64,000 nucleotides of DNA from Diadema setosum (taxonomy: Eukaryota > Echinodermata > Echinoidea > Diadematoida > Diadematidae), in NCBI RefSeq assembly GCF_964275005.1, contig NC_092700.1, forward strand, positions 18,137,649-18,201,648, given 5' to 3'. This document shows positions 25,501 to 35,504 of the stretch, in pieces (position 1 is the first letter of the stretch; each line of letters opens with the position of its first letter). Made by a program: the position numbers and the translations under genes. The notes under the pieces are model-generated. The model did not search any database. It had not been told where the DNA came from and saw only the letters and a program-made list of their open reading frames with translations.

Positions 25501-27837
25501 AATCATTTCGAATTAGAGTTACAGTTTCGAATCTAATCAATGACGAGTAAGATATAAGCTGAAATGGTTTGGAAGGTAGTAAATTTTTATCAGAAGCTAC
25601 TGAAGGACCACAGGCATAGATTTACTTCTGCTGGGCACTATAATAGGAACGGCCACGGAGGAGCAAGTCGAAGAGCATATCGTTCATATACAGTAACTGA
25701 GGCAAACTACATGCAGGAACATCATCAAAACCCTGGACCGCAGTTAAGTAATAAACATAATAATATTCGTACAAAATATTGCATATTGCAAAGATTTAAA
25801 AGTCAAACATCATAAACGACTCGCACAAATCTGAAAAACTCAGCGTTTAGTCGAACGGAGTTTTTTTTTTCCAAAAAAGAATCAAAAAGTAAATTCTAAC
25901 CCACTTACTCACTAAACGTAAATTTGACATCCACCAAGTTGCTTTTAATTATATCGCAGTGCGTATACCTAAAGAATCCATAACATACAGTCATGATTTC
26001 TAATAATACCTCCCGTCCCCGTCGTATGAAAGTATGATAAATTTCACTTGAACAGTAGCCAATGGGATTTCTTGACTTAGATTGGCTATAGAATACTTCT
26101 GGTATGGTAGTTACCATTGAATGCAAAATATTGGAAGACAGTAAACGTGTATCGTAAGCTACTGAAGACTACCTGGTTCAACTCACTTCACAAGGGCAAT
26201 GAAAGGAGGACAACCTGTCACGGCAATGACAATTTTAAAATGGGCTTTAGAATCTCTGCAATCTGATTGGTCAATTATCATGCACTGATTTTTACACACT
26301 GAGCCATACGTCCGGTAAAATCCGAATGCATGGCTCAAGCCTTGTATTGCATTGTCGGTGTATCGGACGCAGATGGGGGAAAAAGATTTAATTTCATGAA
26401 TTCACCTGCCCATTTTTATAAAACATAATATGATGCACAGGCCTATTTCGCGGATCAGTGAGAATTGCATGATCTGGTTTAACTTTGGAAAGCCTAAAAC
26501 CCACTATAGCTGCGCTCATGGGTTTTAATAGTTCCAAAGTTAAACTCGCGCATCCCGTTCTAACCGATCCACTCTGTCCTGTGTATCATTGAATTTTGTA
26601 TAATTAAACGGGTAACGTCAGTGTAAAGAATTGAATTGTGACCTTAAATACATACTCTACTGTACTGAGCCACAACAGATGATGATCCACCATAAGTTTT
26701 ACGTTTGCTTATCTATGGATAAACTAAAAACTATATAATAGCGAGACTCGTCTCATTATATCATTCGATTTTCCATGCTCTCCATATTAAACCCTATAAC
26801 TGTCCCTGACATGATATTCGGAGCTGTATACCTGTTGTATAAAAGAATTGAAATTCCATCGCGGTATTGTCAGGATGACTTTACATAATCAGGTAAAAAT
26901 CCGAAGAAATTGTTGTTTCAATATTACCAATCAAATCTAACAACATTACCAATCAAATCCAACCACGGAAAAAAAATCATGTAATCGACATCATTCAGTT
27001 TTCATACAGTGTTATACTTTGTACTCTGTACATTGTATGGTAAAAAGGATATAGACAGTATGATTATTATGTTATTAAGAGATTATGGGAGTCGTAAGGC
27101 ATTCGTTGTAATGTGCCATTCATAACCTTCTTGCAAAATATGACACACCAGTGGTATCAACTAGTGTTGTTGATATTGCCCCACCTGAAAGAGTCATCAT
27201 GGTCATTAGAAATCGAGCATTCATCGACAAAGAGGCCAGAACGAAGCACCCCGATGATGAAAACGCTCCCCATATCAGCAGGACTCGTCGAATATTCTTG
27301 CGACTATACAGATATGCAACTACTGGACCTGTTTTAGTAACAAGCAGAACATTCAAATTCATTAAATTCTTCCGTCGAGATGTTTTTCATTGCAACTGAC
27401 TGACAAATTGCCCCACATCGACGTAAATAATAGCACTGAATTGATCAGTGTTTTAGTAGCAGCCACGATCAGGAGGTCGTAGGCTCGAATCCTGCTCGAG
27501 TATGTACGCCCATCATTTTTTATCATAGCTACTACTTCAGTGCTTATTTACGTCAATGTGGGGCAATTTGTCAATCAGTTGCAAAGCAGAACATTGTCAT
27601 ATATCATTTTCTTTTGTATAATTGTAAATGATATATACTCTCTAAAAAAATCGAATGAAAATATTCACCCTTGAAGGAGTGAATACAGGAAAAAAGAGTG
27701 AATCCAAAATCTTCGAGTGATCCCTGAGGTCACTCCAAAACGAGTGAAAATGAAAATTTTCACTCGAATTTCACTTCAATTTCACTCTAAATTCACTCTT
27801 TCAAGAGTGAATATTTTCACTCGATTTTTTTTATAGA

Positions 27838-27882
<45 letters not shown>

Positions 27883-28020
27883 TGGGAGTGTGAGGAGAGA
27901 GAGTGTTGGGAGGGGATATCCCCTCCCACAAGAGGGAGATTTTGCATTTTTGACCTGAAATTCATGGAAATGGTGTACTTGAAAGTTAGTGACCAAATTA
28001 TTGGTGATAATAAAAAAGTG

Positions 28021-28087
<67 letters not shown>

Positions 28088-28105
28088 GTATATATATATA
28101 TATAC

Positions 28106-28153
<48 letters not shown>

Positions 28154-30065
28154 TATACATGATAATATACCTTAAGCAATCATTATTTCAAAGTAAGATA
28201 TCTCTCTACAAATCTCTTTTTCCTGTGGTTCACAGTGCCCGTCGACTCTTCGACAGACTGATGTAATATGAGAAATCCCTGCATGTTCCTGAGACACATC
28301 ACTTTTTTATAGACATAGATACCTAGTTGGTAACATGAATATGCTTAGAATGTGAATGTTGTAAAACTTCTCTTTGACTCTTTGAGAAAAGAAAATTGGA
28401 AATGTCATAGGAACTCGATTCAAATGGATTTATTGCGAGACTTAAAAAGTGCTTAAACTATATCAAAATGATTGTTGTCACCTGTGTTCTTATGTTTGTG
28501 TCTTTACTAAATGTATAAAGACAAAGGAATTACCAATCCAGAGCTATGACCCTCACTGGTGCATGCGACCGTAATTTTCCATTTTGTGACAAACAAATAA
28601 GTAATAGATTACCACATAGGGTACAGTAATGAACCAGTTATTCATGAATGCAAACAAAGTGCTATAATCAAGCTTCCTAAAGGCCGTGTCACACCTTTCC
28701 GGGCAAGATACGCGGGCTTGTTGCGAGTAGGGATTTTCCAGCACGCAGGAGAATTTTCTGCGGGCGGACAAGAATGTTTGCGAGTTTCGCACTTGTGTCT
28801 TACCTGCTAGACGCGTGCTACTTCTTCTTCTTCTGATTAAGTCTGCCTCCTTCAATAGGCTGAAGATTCTTGCAGACTGTGTTATTTACATTATAATACA
28901 GTTTGTTCACAGATATTTAAAAGCACATAACAAATTTGAAGAAAATAACTAGCTACTGTGATCAACCGTTAGTCGGTTTCGGAATGATCCCACAGATGGC
29001 GCTGAAACAATTTCCGACGACAGGGAATTCCAGCTCCTAACAGTTCTTCGAAAGAACAAATGGCGATGTGATTCAGTTCTCGAGTATGGTACCTGATAGA
29101 AATGTGGTTGATTCTGTGCTGAAAGATGAGTAAGATTATTGTGTATTTTGTACATCATGATTAGCCTGTCATTTTCTCTGCGCTGTTACAAGGTGGTCCA
29201 ATCAAGTTCTTGCAGCATTTTGGTGACACCTGAGGTGTTATGGTAACGATTCAAAGTGAATCTCGCAGATCTTTTCGCAGCAACTTACTTTCTTCTTGCG
29301 CGTATTCCGTGTGACCTGCGTGAGAGCTTTGAAACCAGTCCGTTTTCTGTTACGAGTACCTGCGTTGGAGTTGGCTGCGAGGTGCTGCCGGTGAGGGTCT
29401 CCTACTGGTGTTCTGCGTGTACCTCTGCCGGCGTGCCCAAGGCCTTGTCATACCGTATCTGGGGGAGTTTTGCGGGTTGACTTATGGGGAAACAAATTTG
29501 CTATCCGGAGCTCTCCGCAGTTGGCCCCCACGTAACTGACAGTACCTAGCACGTATCTCAACCGTAGTTGCCGGAGGCGCGCACGCAAGTTCGACTTATC
29601 CGCAGCAAAGTTTTGAGCATGAACTTTTCCGAGTGAGTCGCGGGGATTGCCCGCAGTAGTCCACGCAGAACACCAGTAGGATGCCCGTAACTGCCGCAAG
29701 TCACAAGCAGTTAACCCGCTTGAAGTACGTGGTGCCCGTGGATCTATGCCTATGCGCCGGAAGCGCGTGTCATCTGCGGGCAATCTACAAGCATGATACG
29801 GGTGTTTTACTGGCAAAGAACGGTGTCGAAACTGCCAATATCTGTGTAGCTGGTAAGTTCTGCGTGCATGCTGAAGGTCAGTTACCGCCTTTCTGCTGGT
29901 TAGCTGAGAGTCGGCTGCGGCCAAAATACATTGTAATGGCATTCTGTGGGAGTTCTGCCATATCTAATTCCTTCAGAGAGATTCCTTCACCAAGTTGTCA
30001 GCCCTCACTCGCCACCCATGCGCCTGACACGTATATGTCACATGGAATGCACGTAAGTGACAAGG

Positions 30066-30102
<37 letters not shown>

Positions 30103-31955
30103 CGGGTAAATAGGACCTGCGTGCGCAACTCCGGGTAACTACGGGTGAGAAACGTGCTAGGTACTGTCATGTGCGGGTCATCTGCGGGGACCTCCGGGTA
30201 GTAAAAATTGTTCTGTGCAAGTCACACACAAGGCAAAGCTAGCAAAACCCTTGGGCTGATAAGGAGAACCCTGTCATCATGTTCCAAAGCTGTAAAATCC
30301 AAAGCATACATGAGCCTTGTCCGACCACAGCTGGAGTACGCTTGCCTGGAATCTCTACTCTTCTAGTACTGCCGAAGGCTTAGAAAGAGTCCAGAAAGCA
30401 GCTGCTCGCTTTGTCACCTGCGACTACAAAAGATCCACCTCAGCTTCAGGGCTTGTTTCCAGTCTGGGATGGGATCAACTGCACACACGACGTCTCCATG
30501 CACAGAGCACCATGTTCTATAGAATACATCACCAGCTAGTCAACATCCATCTTCCTCACTTCATAACCCAAGCTCCATATGTCAACAGAAGAGATCATGT
30601 GCTCAAGCTCACCGTCCCCGTAGCATCAATTGATTCATATAAATTCTCATTTTATCCCCGAACCACTCGCATCTGGAACCAGTTACCAACCATGGCAGTT
30701 ACTGCCCCAACAGTAGCTGCCTTCCAGGAGGCTGCCCTTCCTGCCATCAGAGGGCTGAAACCTCCTGTGGGTTCCTTGTTGCTGTAAATCTTACAGAATT
30801 TTTAGTGTGCACATCACTATTTTTATTGTAAATATACTACGACTGCACCATCACCCACTGTCACAGCACATCCCATCCCAGTTTAGTTCGGAAAGAGCTG
30901 CTTCAGGGATGATCTCATCAAGGTCAAGGTCAAGGCTTGACCGGAAAGGTGTGACACGGCCTTTACCGTTATACAATGATCACTGTTGGCACCGTCATCT
31001 TCGCGAGTGAGGGCGAAATAGAGTGATGCAGTACAGCTTGCAGTCGACGAAGATGTCTTCAGAACAAATCGCATAATGGAGCACAGGAAAATAATATGGT
31101 GTGAAAGGATCCTGAGGCTTTCTCTTCTCAAGCAACGAAATTTTGGTGGAAAATTATCTTATTCCATTTAAAGAGATTCAAATCTTCACTACTTTGATTT
31201 TTTTTTAGTTCGCAAGAGGAATCTGAGGCGAGCATCACATAGCAAGTGGAAGTTGTCTCCCTGTTACCTGCACGATATGTTCGGCCTTGCATAACATATT
31301 TATTATCCGAGATACGAGAAAAAAAAAGCAACAACATAAGATGTTAGCCTTTTCCCTTGATCCCATGACCTACAACTTTCTTTAGCAAATCTTTACCTGG
31401 TAATACATACATACATACACAAAGTTTCAAGAAAATATCATTAGTAATGGTAGCGATATGGGGGGTGAAATTTTACAACTTGACCTTGATTTAATGACCT
31501 TTGACCTTGAGCGAGTGTGCCCAAAAGTGTATGACCGCAGCTTTATCATCTCATACATACATAATTTATGCCATGTTTCATTTGCATTGGCTACCTCCAA
31601 TGGTGCTACAGTTACGCTGTCCATGAAATTGATTAGAGACGAACGGACGGACAACCCGAAAACATATTGCCACCGGCTACACTTCGTGGCGGAGGCATTA
31701 AAAAAAAAACAAAAAAAAAACAATTTGACCACAAAAACTAAGAAGAACTATATACAAACCTGGACAGAACATGGCAGCAGTGTAAAGTCCAAACATGACT
31801 CCGTTGTCGATGGCGGTCATTCCAAGTGTGTTGTTGATGTCGGGCAGAAAGATCCCGACGCATTTCAGCATCCCGAGCACGAAACACATCTGCCAGAAGA
31901 GAGCGAGAACAAACTTCAGACTCCGAATGTTGGCTGAAGTAACACCAACTCCCAT
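22552..31955 (-). CDS. SLC16/MCT-like major facilitator transporter, four exons
   Basis: Predicted 571 aa. Exons are 31955-31760 (ATG), 27328-27185, 25087-23885 and 22724-22552 (stop), with every junction in phase 1. The MFS fold is clear. TM1-TM2 are in exon 1 ([35 protein letters not shown]). [15 protein letters not shown] is the TM2-3 loop. ...[20 protein letters not shown] and [13 protein letters not shown] resemble TM5-TM6 of monocarboxylate transporters. A cytosolic loop of about 175 residues (~190-365) follows, with clustered Cys (CKNNKTCTC) and a basic [21 protein letters not shown] opens the second half. SLC16 members carry monocarboxylates, aromatic amino acids or related anions, usually at the plasma membrane; the substrate here is unknown. 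The canonical N-terminal DGGWGW motif is not seen, and the gene sits between two sulfotransferase paralogues. Confidence 0.85.
22860..23500. repeat. Duplicated GTTCATTGACCTT unit, one copy interrupted by a MITE
   Basis: Unit text is GTTCATTGACCTTTGACCTT, then CGAACTTGAC, CCTG.GGGGAGAGCTTTGTGG-like, and GGTCATAGCTCAAAGCTA. The first copy (22868 on) is split after CAGCTAA by the MITE at 22902-23237. The second copy starts at 23358 and is whole. A (GAC)n tract follows at about 23505-23550. Confidence 0.65.
22902..23237 (-). mobile_element. MITE with AGGGAGCTTTAGATTT ends, copy 1
   Basis: Starts AGGGAGCTTTAGATTTGCGG and ends AAAATCTAAAACTCCCT, flanked by TA. It is opposite in orientation to the pair at 41444-42044, which share GTAGTGAAAACTCAG / ACGTAAAAATA / GATCAGTGCATGAAGTA blocks. 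It lies downstream of the penultimate exon in the transporter's last intron and sits inside a tandemly repeated unit whose neighbour lacks it. Confidence 0.75.
23505..23552. repeat. (GAC/GCC)n-rich microsatellite
   Basis: GACGACGCCGACGGCGACGC then GACGACGACGACGACGAGGA. GC-rich island in an AT-rich intron. Confidence 0.85.
25088..27184. other. Transporter intron 2
   Basis: No further exon. A stem-loop GTTTAACTTTGGAAAGC...TCCAAAGTTAAAC lies at 26477-26546, and CTGATTGGTCAATTATCATG at about 26261 resembles a dispersed repeat. Confidence 0.45.
27390..27594. mobile_element. Inverted-repeat element enclosing a tRNA-like segment
   Basis: Arms of about 50 bp: TTGCAACTGACTGACAAATT, GCCCCACATCGACGTAAATA and the inverse at 27541-27594. 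Between them lies GGAGGTCGTAGGCTCGAATC, CTGCTCGAGT, which resembles the T-arm/B box of a tRNA (GGTTCGAATCC). No convincing A box or full cloverleaf. In transporter intron 1, 61 bp upstream of exon 2. Confidence 0.65.
27638..27838. mobile_element. TA-flanked MITE with CTCTCTAAAAAAATCGA ends
   Basis: Left arm CTCTCTAAAAAAATCGAATG, AAAATATTCAC. The right arm is the near-inverse GTGAATATTTTCACTCGATT, TTTTTTATAGAG. TA dinucleotides flank it (27636-27637 and 27839-27840). The interior repeats GAGTGAA words in both orientations. The (TA)n tract begins at its right edge. Confidence 0.75.
27839..27878. repeat. (TA)n microsatellite
   Basis: Pure TA, starting exactly at the right end of the TA-flanked MITE. 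Confidence 0.9.
28022..28150. repeat. (TA)n microsatellite
   Basis: About 130 bp of TA with a few CATATA/GTATAT interruptions, in transporter intron 1. Confidence 0.95.
28825..29283 (-). mobile_element. 5'-truncated LINE 3' end (CR1/Jockey-like)
   Basis: The minus-strand frame at 29158-28949 reads [13 protein letters not shown] ... [17 protein letters not shown] ... [11 protein letters not shown]. This is the C-terminal tail that follows the reverse transcriptase domain in CR1/Jockey-group LINEs. The 3' end finishes in an (AAG)n tail at 28825-28835. The insertion site reads ACTT on both sides relative to the uninterrupted foldback copy, a likely short target duplication. Confidence 0.7.
30235..30931 (+). 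mobile_element. 5'-truncated LINE 3' end (CR1/L2/Jockey group)
   Basis: Begins in the palm/thumb region, with [12 protein letters not shown] in one frame. It continues one frame away as [17 protein letters not shown] ... [20 protein letters not shown] ... [17 protein letters not shown], ending at a TAA near 30787. The frame change near 30345 is a LINE decay mark. The tail is (AAGGTC)n. AAGGC at 30230-30234 and 30932-30936 is the target duplication inside the foldback host element. Confidence 0.8.
31365..31722 (+). mobile_element. SINE-like retroposon with A-rich tail
   Basis: Text includes CAAAGTTTCAAGAAAATATC, TTGACCTTGATTTAATGACC, TTTGACCTTGAG, GACGAACGGACGGACAACCC and TGGCGGAGGCATT, then an A-rich tail with a C. 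The GACGGACGGACAACCCGAAA / GGCGGAGGCAT ending is a repeat signature I recall from marine invertebrate genomes. The tail ends about 38 bp from the donor of transporter exon 1. The 5' boundary is uncertain. Confidence 0.5.
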
Positions 31956-31998
31956 CTTGTTAAATCTCACTGCCTCGGTTATAGCTATAAGCTTTGTC

Positions 31999-32181
31999 GA
32001 GAAAGTCGTCAATGTGTCAAATTGCTCTCAGTAGCACATCATAGACAATGTACGTATTTTGCTAACCGTTTAGGCACATCAATAACACATTGACGAGAAA
32101 GCCGTCAATGTGTCAAATTGCTCTCAGTAGCACGTCATAGACAATGTACGTATTTTGCTAACCGTTTATGCACATCAATAA
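31999..32181. repeat. 95-bp tandem duplication just upstream of the transporter start codon
   Basis: Copy 1 spans 31999-32093 and copy 2 32094-32181. Both contain TCAATGTGTCAAATTGCTCT, CAGTAGCAC and GACAATGTACGTATTTTGCT. They differ at only a few bases, so the duplication is young. It begins 44 bp upstream of the ATG and probably doubles 5' UTR or promoter sequence. Confidence 0.85.
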
Positions 32182-32462
32182 AGTGTAACTCAAACCAGCA
32201 TAGTATCAACGGCAACCCATGCAATCAGGTCGAAAGTCAAATACTAGTAATACTAGTAATACTAGTACATCCAAAGTGAATCATTCGCATGATTGGTGTA
32301 TCGTCACAGTACATACACAGTTCGCAGTTACAACGTTGGCACAGCCGAAGAGTAATACAATAAAAGGTACACACCGAGGGCCGTTAGGTATTGGAAGGCC
32401 TGTTAAGTACTATTTCTTTGTCCCGAAATTCACAATCCACTTATGCGTTGCACGTTTACACA

Positions 32463-32489
32463 TACCAAGGAGGCTCACTAATACCTCCT
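32463..32489. repeat. CCAAGGAGG hairpin, second occurrence
   Basis: ACCAAGGAGG, CTCACTAAT, ACCTCCTTG. Same arm core as at 21995, about 0.5 kb upstream of the transporter start codon. Confidence 0.55.
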
Positions 32490-32577
32490 TGCACATACAT
32501 CATGACATAGCACAGGATCGTCTGCACAATACCAGAGATAAAAACAAATAATAAACGTGGAGCGTATGCAAGATGTA

Positions 32578-32781
32578 CAGGCGACTCCCGTTATAACGAA
32601 GTCCTCCGGACCAGCAATTTTCTTTCATTAATGATAGAAATTTTGCTATATCCGAATTAAATGATGTGTATAAATACATTGTATAATTATTAAGATGATA
32701 ATCTGGGCCCTGAATCTTCCTTCGTTAATGTATCCGGAATTTTGTTATAACTGTGTTTGTTATAGTAACGGGAGTGCACTG
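32578..32781. mobile_element. TA-flanked MITE with CAGGCGACTCCCGTTATAAC ends, copy 1
   Basis: CAGGCGACTCCCGTTATAAC at the left and the inverse GTTATAGTAACGGGAGTGCA then CTG at the right, with TA on both sides. The ends and TA target resemble Tc1/mariner-pogo (Tigger) derivatives. 204 bp, no coding. Confidence 0.75.
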
Positions 32782-33123
32782 TAACTCATTTTGTTTGTGA
32801 GCCGCGAGCTCCTTTCGGTGACCTGTGGAAAAATTTTCCGTGCTCTGTAGGAGGCCCTATATTTGCCTATACGCATACCGGTAGGCATAATTTTTGCTCC
32901 ACAAGGACCATGCCTGACACTTCACAAAATTGTTTGAATTGACTCACATACGTTTCTGGTTTTAATTCATAAAACGGTGTTATTGTTTTTTTTTTCTTTT
33001 AGGCAGATTTTGAAGCAAGACGAAGGGTTTTCTAAACAGCGTTAATTCCGTGACTCCCTATGTGAAAAATTTAGTTTGACCCCGTGACGCCATTGGGCGT
33101 ACTCAGCTCACTAATTGTCAGAG

Positions 33124-33319
33124 GCCCCAATTCTCGAAGGTGGAATAACTTTATTACACCGCTTGGCCGCCGATTTATTACGCCTCTTATGCAAATCAGG
33201 CCCTCGTGACGTAAAATGACGCGATTTATTCCCCCGAATCTATTCTCAAAGGTGGAATAACTTATTCCCCGGAATAACTATTCCGCGGAATAGTTATTCC
33301 AGCTTTGAGAATTCGGGTC
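33124..33319. mobile_element. MITE with CCAATTCTCGAAGGTGGAAT ends
   Basis: Left CCAATTCTCGAAGGTGGAAT; right GTTATTCCAGCTTTGAGAAT, TCGGG. An internal second left-type end, CTATTCTCAAAGGTGGAATA, lies at 33240. TTATTCCGCGGAATAGTTATT forms a central palindrome. Confidence 0.65.
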
Positions 33320-33419
33320 ATACTGTGCACTGTGACTAGATACGCGAGCGCCGGTAGACCCATTTGGTATCTGCACCAATACGATTGTAACTCAATACAT
33401 GCAGTATGACATTATAGAC

Positions 33420-34323
33420 TTAAAGAGATGGTACAGTTTCGGTTTGGATGGGCCACTCTGCCGGTTTCCAACTTTTTTGTTTGTGTGTTTGTGTTTATGA
33501 GATAATAAGAAACCTCTTATGAAATATGAAAGAACATGTACTTCTTAGAGGAATTCACAATTTATTTGATGAAAATTGGTTTTCAAATCGCTGAGATATA
33601 AAAAAGCGATCTTAATAAAATGCGACAGGCCACGACTTTATTAGGATCTCTTTGTTTTACCTTGTTTTGTTTGTTTGTTTTTTTCTTAATATCTCAGTAA
33701 TTTCACAACCGCTTTTCATCAACACTTAAACTTTCAATTCCCCTTGGAATTTTAAGCTCTTTAACATTTCATAGAGTGGCTTCTAAAATATCTGGCAAAA
33801 AAGGGTAATTCCAGGCAATTTTCATAATTTCGAATCATGTAGTACATAGAGAAACAGCTCCATGTATAAATTTGTGAAATCTATTGTGGTACTTGAGCAG
33901 AAAAAAAACCCGATAATCTGCCAATCTTAAACGAATTACACCGTACAGTGTTGTTGACATGGGAGCCTCACGTATTTTAGAAATGCAGCGGTGCAGTTCA
34001 ATTACAATACCGCTTGCTTAACAAGTTCACCTGTGTAGAATCTATGCATGCCTTCTTCGTTTGTTCTGGTTCTTTGAGCCCCAACTCATGCATTCTTATG
34101 ATGAGGCTGCCATGTTATCATCCTTGTTCATTGCAATTTGTTATGAATTTTTGAAAACATTATTATTCCTCATCCCCGGCAGTCACTATAAATCCTGAAA
34201 CTCTGTACTCAGTATAAATATAACTTATTCATAGTTGTTCAAATGTAAAAGTCTGAAAATCTTCCGGAGGTCCCCTTTAAAAGCTGAATCCTCATCTCAA
34301 CCAATACTATACTATCCCTTTAA
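33420..34323. mobile_element. TTAA-flanked foldback MITE, copy 1, with a second insertion inside
   Basis: Left TTAAAGAGATGGTACAGTTT, CGGTTTGGATGGG; right CTCATCTCAACCAATACTAT, ACTATCCCTTTAA. The diagnostic interior TATGAAATATGAAAGAACAT, TTGATGAAAATTGGTTTTCA and GATCTCTTTGTTTTACCTTG is present. About 33803-34278 is foreign to the family and ends TCCGGAGGTCCCCTTTAA, so another element has inserted there. Confidence 0.7.
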
Positions 34324-34878
34324 TAGAATTGGCATAGAAGTAAGAATGGCGGTATTTTACTCCTAGAATGTGTAGTTCAGGGGATATTATTTTGATTTGT
34401 TTGTGTTTGTAACCCCTATGCTGGTAATGTTTCTTCAAAAAAGGTATAGTATCAGCTGATACTTGAAATACATGAGCAATGCAGGAGAGAAAACAGTAGT
34501 AGAAGCAAAATCCGAACACATTGAGGATTAGCAGTGTTTAAATTTGGCCTATACAAACAGATTTTATAACAATGAAGATCCGAGCACACCCAGGTCTGGT
34601 ACGTCTCATTTTTTTCCTCATCATGCGCATGCTTAAGTGGGTAAGTATATACAAAATCTTCCTTTTTGTTATGTCTTTCTAGAAACCTGCTACTTGGAGA
34701 TTCAAGAAACTTTCGAGCATTAGATTTTACGGTTTTTAAAAAGGAAATTCTTCCTTTCTTTGAGAATAATAAGAAGAGGGGTTATTAGCTCCCCCAGTCC
34801 CCCCCCCAAAAAAAAAGCAGCTTGATTATCCAACTTTATTGCTTTGCATTAATCTCCATCGAATCAATCAACTTTGTA

Positions 34879-34929
<51 letters not shown>

Positions 34930-35504
34930 CAGCTCTTTGATGAAAGTGTTGGGACATAGACACTGGGGATTAAGGAATCGATTAAGAAAATTTGGACATG
35001 TCTTGATTTTAAGGTAAAAGACTCGATCCAGGTTTTTAGGTCTTCTGCTAGGATGTTTTATCAGGCGGCCTTCGTGTAAAATCACCTTGTATTCCACTTT
35101 GCACAAACACCACAGAAAATGAGGGAGCTCGAGTTGGTGATGTAGCATTAGAAGTGGATTTGTCCCGTGAGGGCAGGAGGGGTAAGGGTCAAAGGGTAGA
35201 AGAAGAAGAAGAAGAAGAAGAAGAAGAAGAAGAAGAAGAGGGAGAAGAAGGACAACAACAACAACAGACAAACAAACAAATAAACCAAAAGTAATGACCA
35301 CCTTTACTGCAGAATATATGCGTTTTCAAAGAACGACTAAAAAATCGACTTGTCCAGCTTTTTGTGATAATATATTGTATCATGAAACAGTACGTTATGA
35401 ATGCTGTAAACGCCTATAAACCGTGCGGATATGATAGTACACGGACCATTTATGTATTATCATGTCGCTTTTGCCCTCGCAGCTAGACAGAGTATGTAAA
35501 CCCA
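34324..35504. other. Gene-free stretch with simple repeats
   Basis: Contains (TA)n plus poly(T) at 34878-34926 and (AAG)n at 35201-35240 followed by (ACA)n. Apparent frames of poly-Leu/Ser and Lys are artefacts of these tracts. Confidence 0.5.

Larger units (their letters stand above)
28681..30962. mobile_element. Foldback element with GTCACACC ends, copy 2, carrying two LINE insertions
   Basis: Left end AGGCCGTGTCACACCTTTCC and right end GGAAAGGTGTGACACGGCCT are near-perfect inverses. Comparison with the copy at 4452 shows two interruptions: about 28825-29283 (LINE, minus strand) and 30235-30931 (LINE, plus strand). A run of about 30 T lies at 30069-30099. The whole lies in the first intron of the SLC16-like gene. 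Confidence 0.75.
32182..33123. other. Upstream flank of the transporter gene
   Basis: Holds (AATACTAGT)n-like triplets at 32241-32266, the CCAAGGAGG hairpin and a TA-flanked MITE at 32578. No exon seen. Confidence 0.4.

Noticed and set aside
27470-27520. tRNA gene candidate
   Set aside because: Only a B-box/T-arm-like stretch is visible. No acceptor stem pairing or A box supports a functional tRNA.
29448-30109. Frames of 164 and 142 codons on opposite strands
   Set aside because: They fall inside the GTCACACC foldback element and mirror its inverted repeats. One runs into a poly(T) stretch read as poly-Phe.
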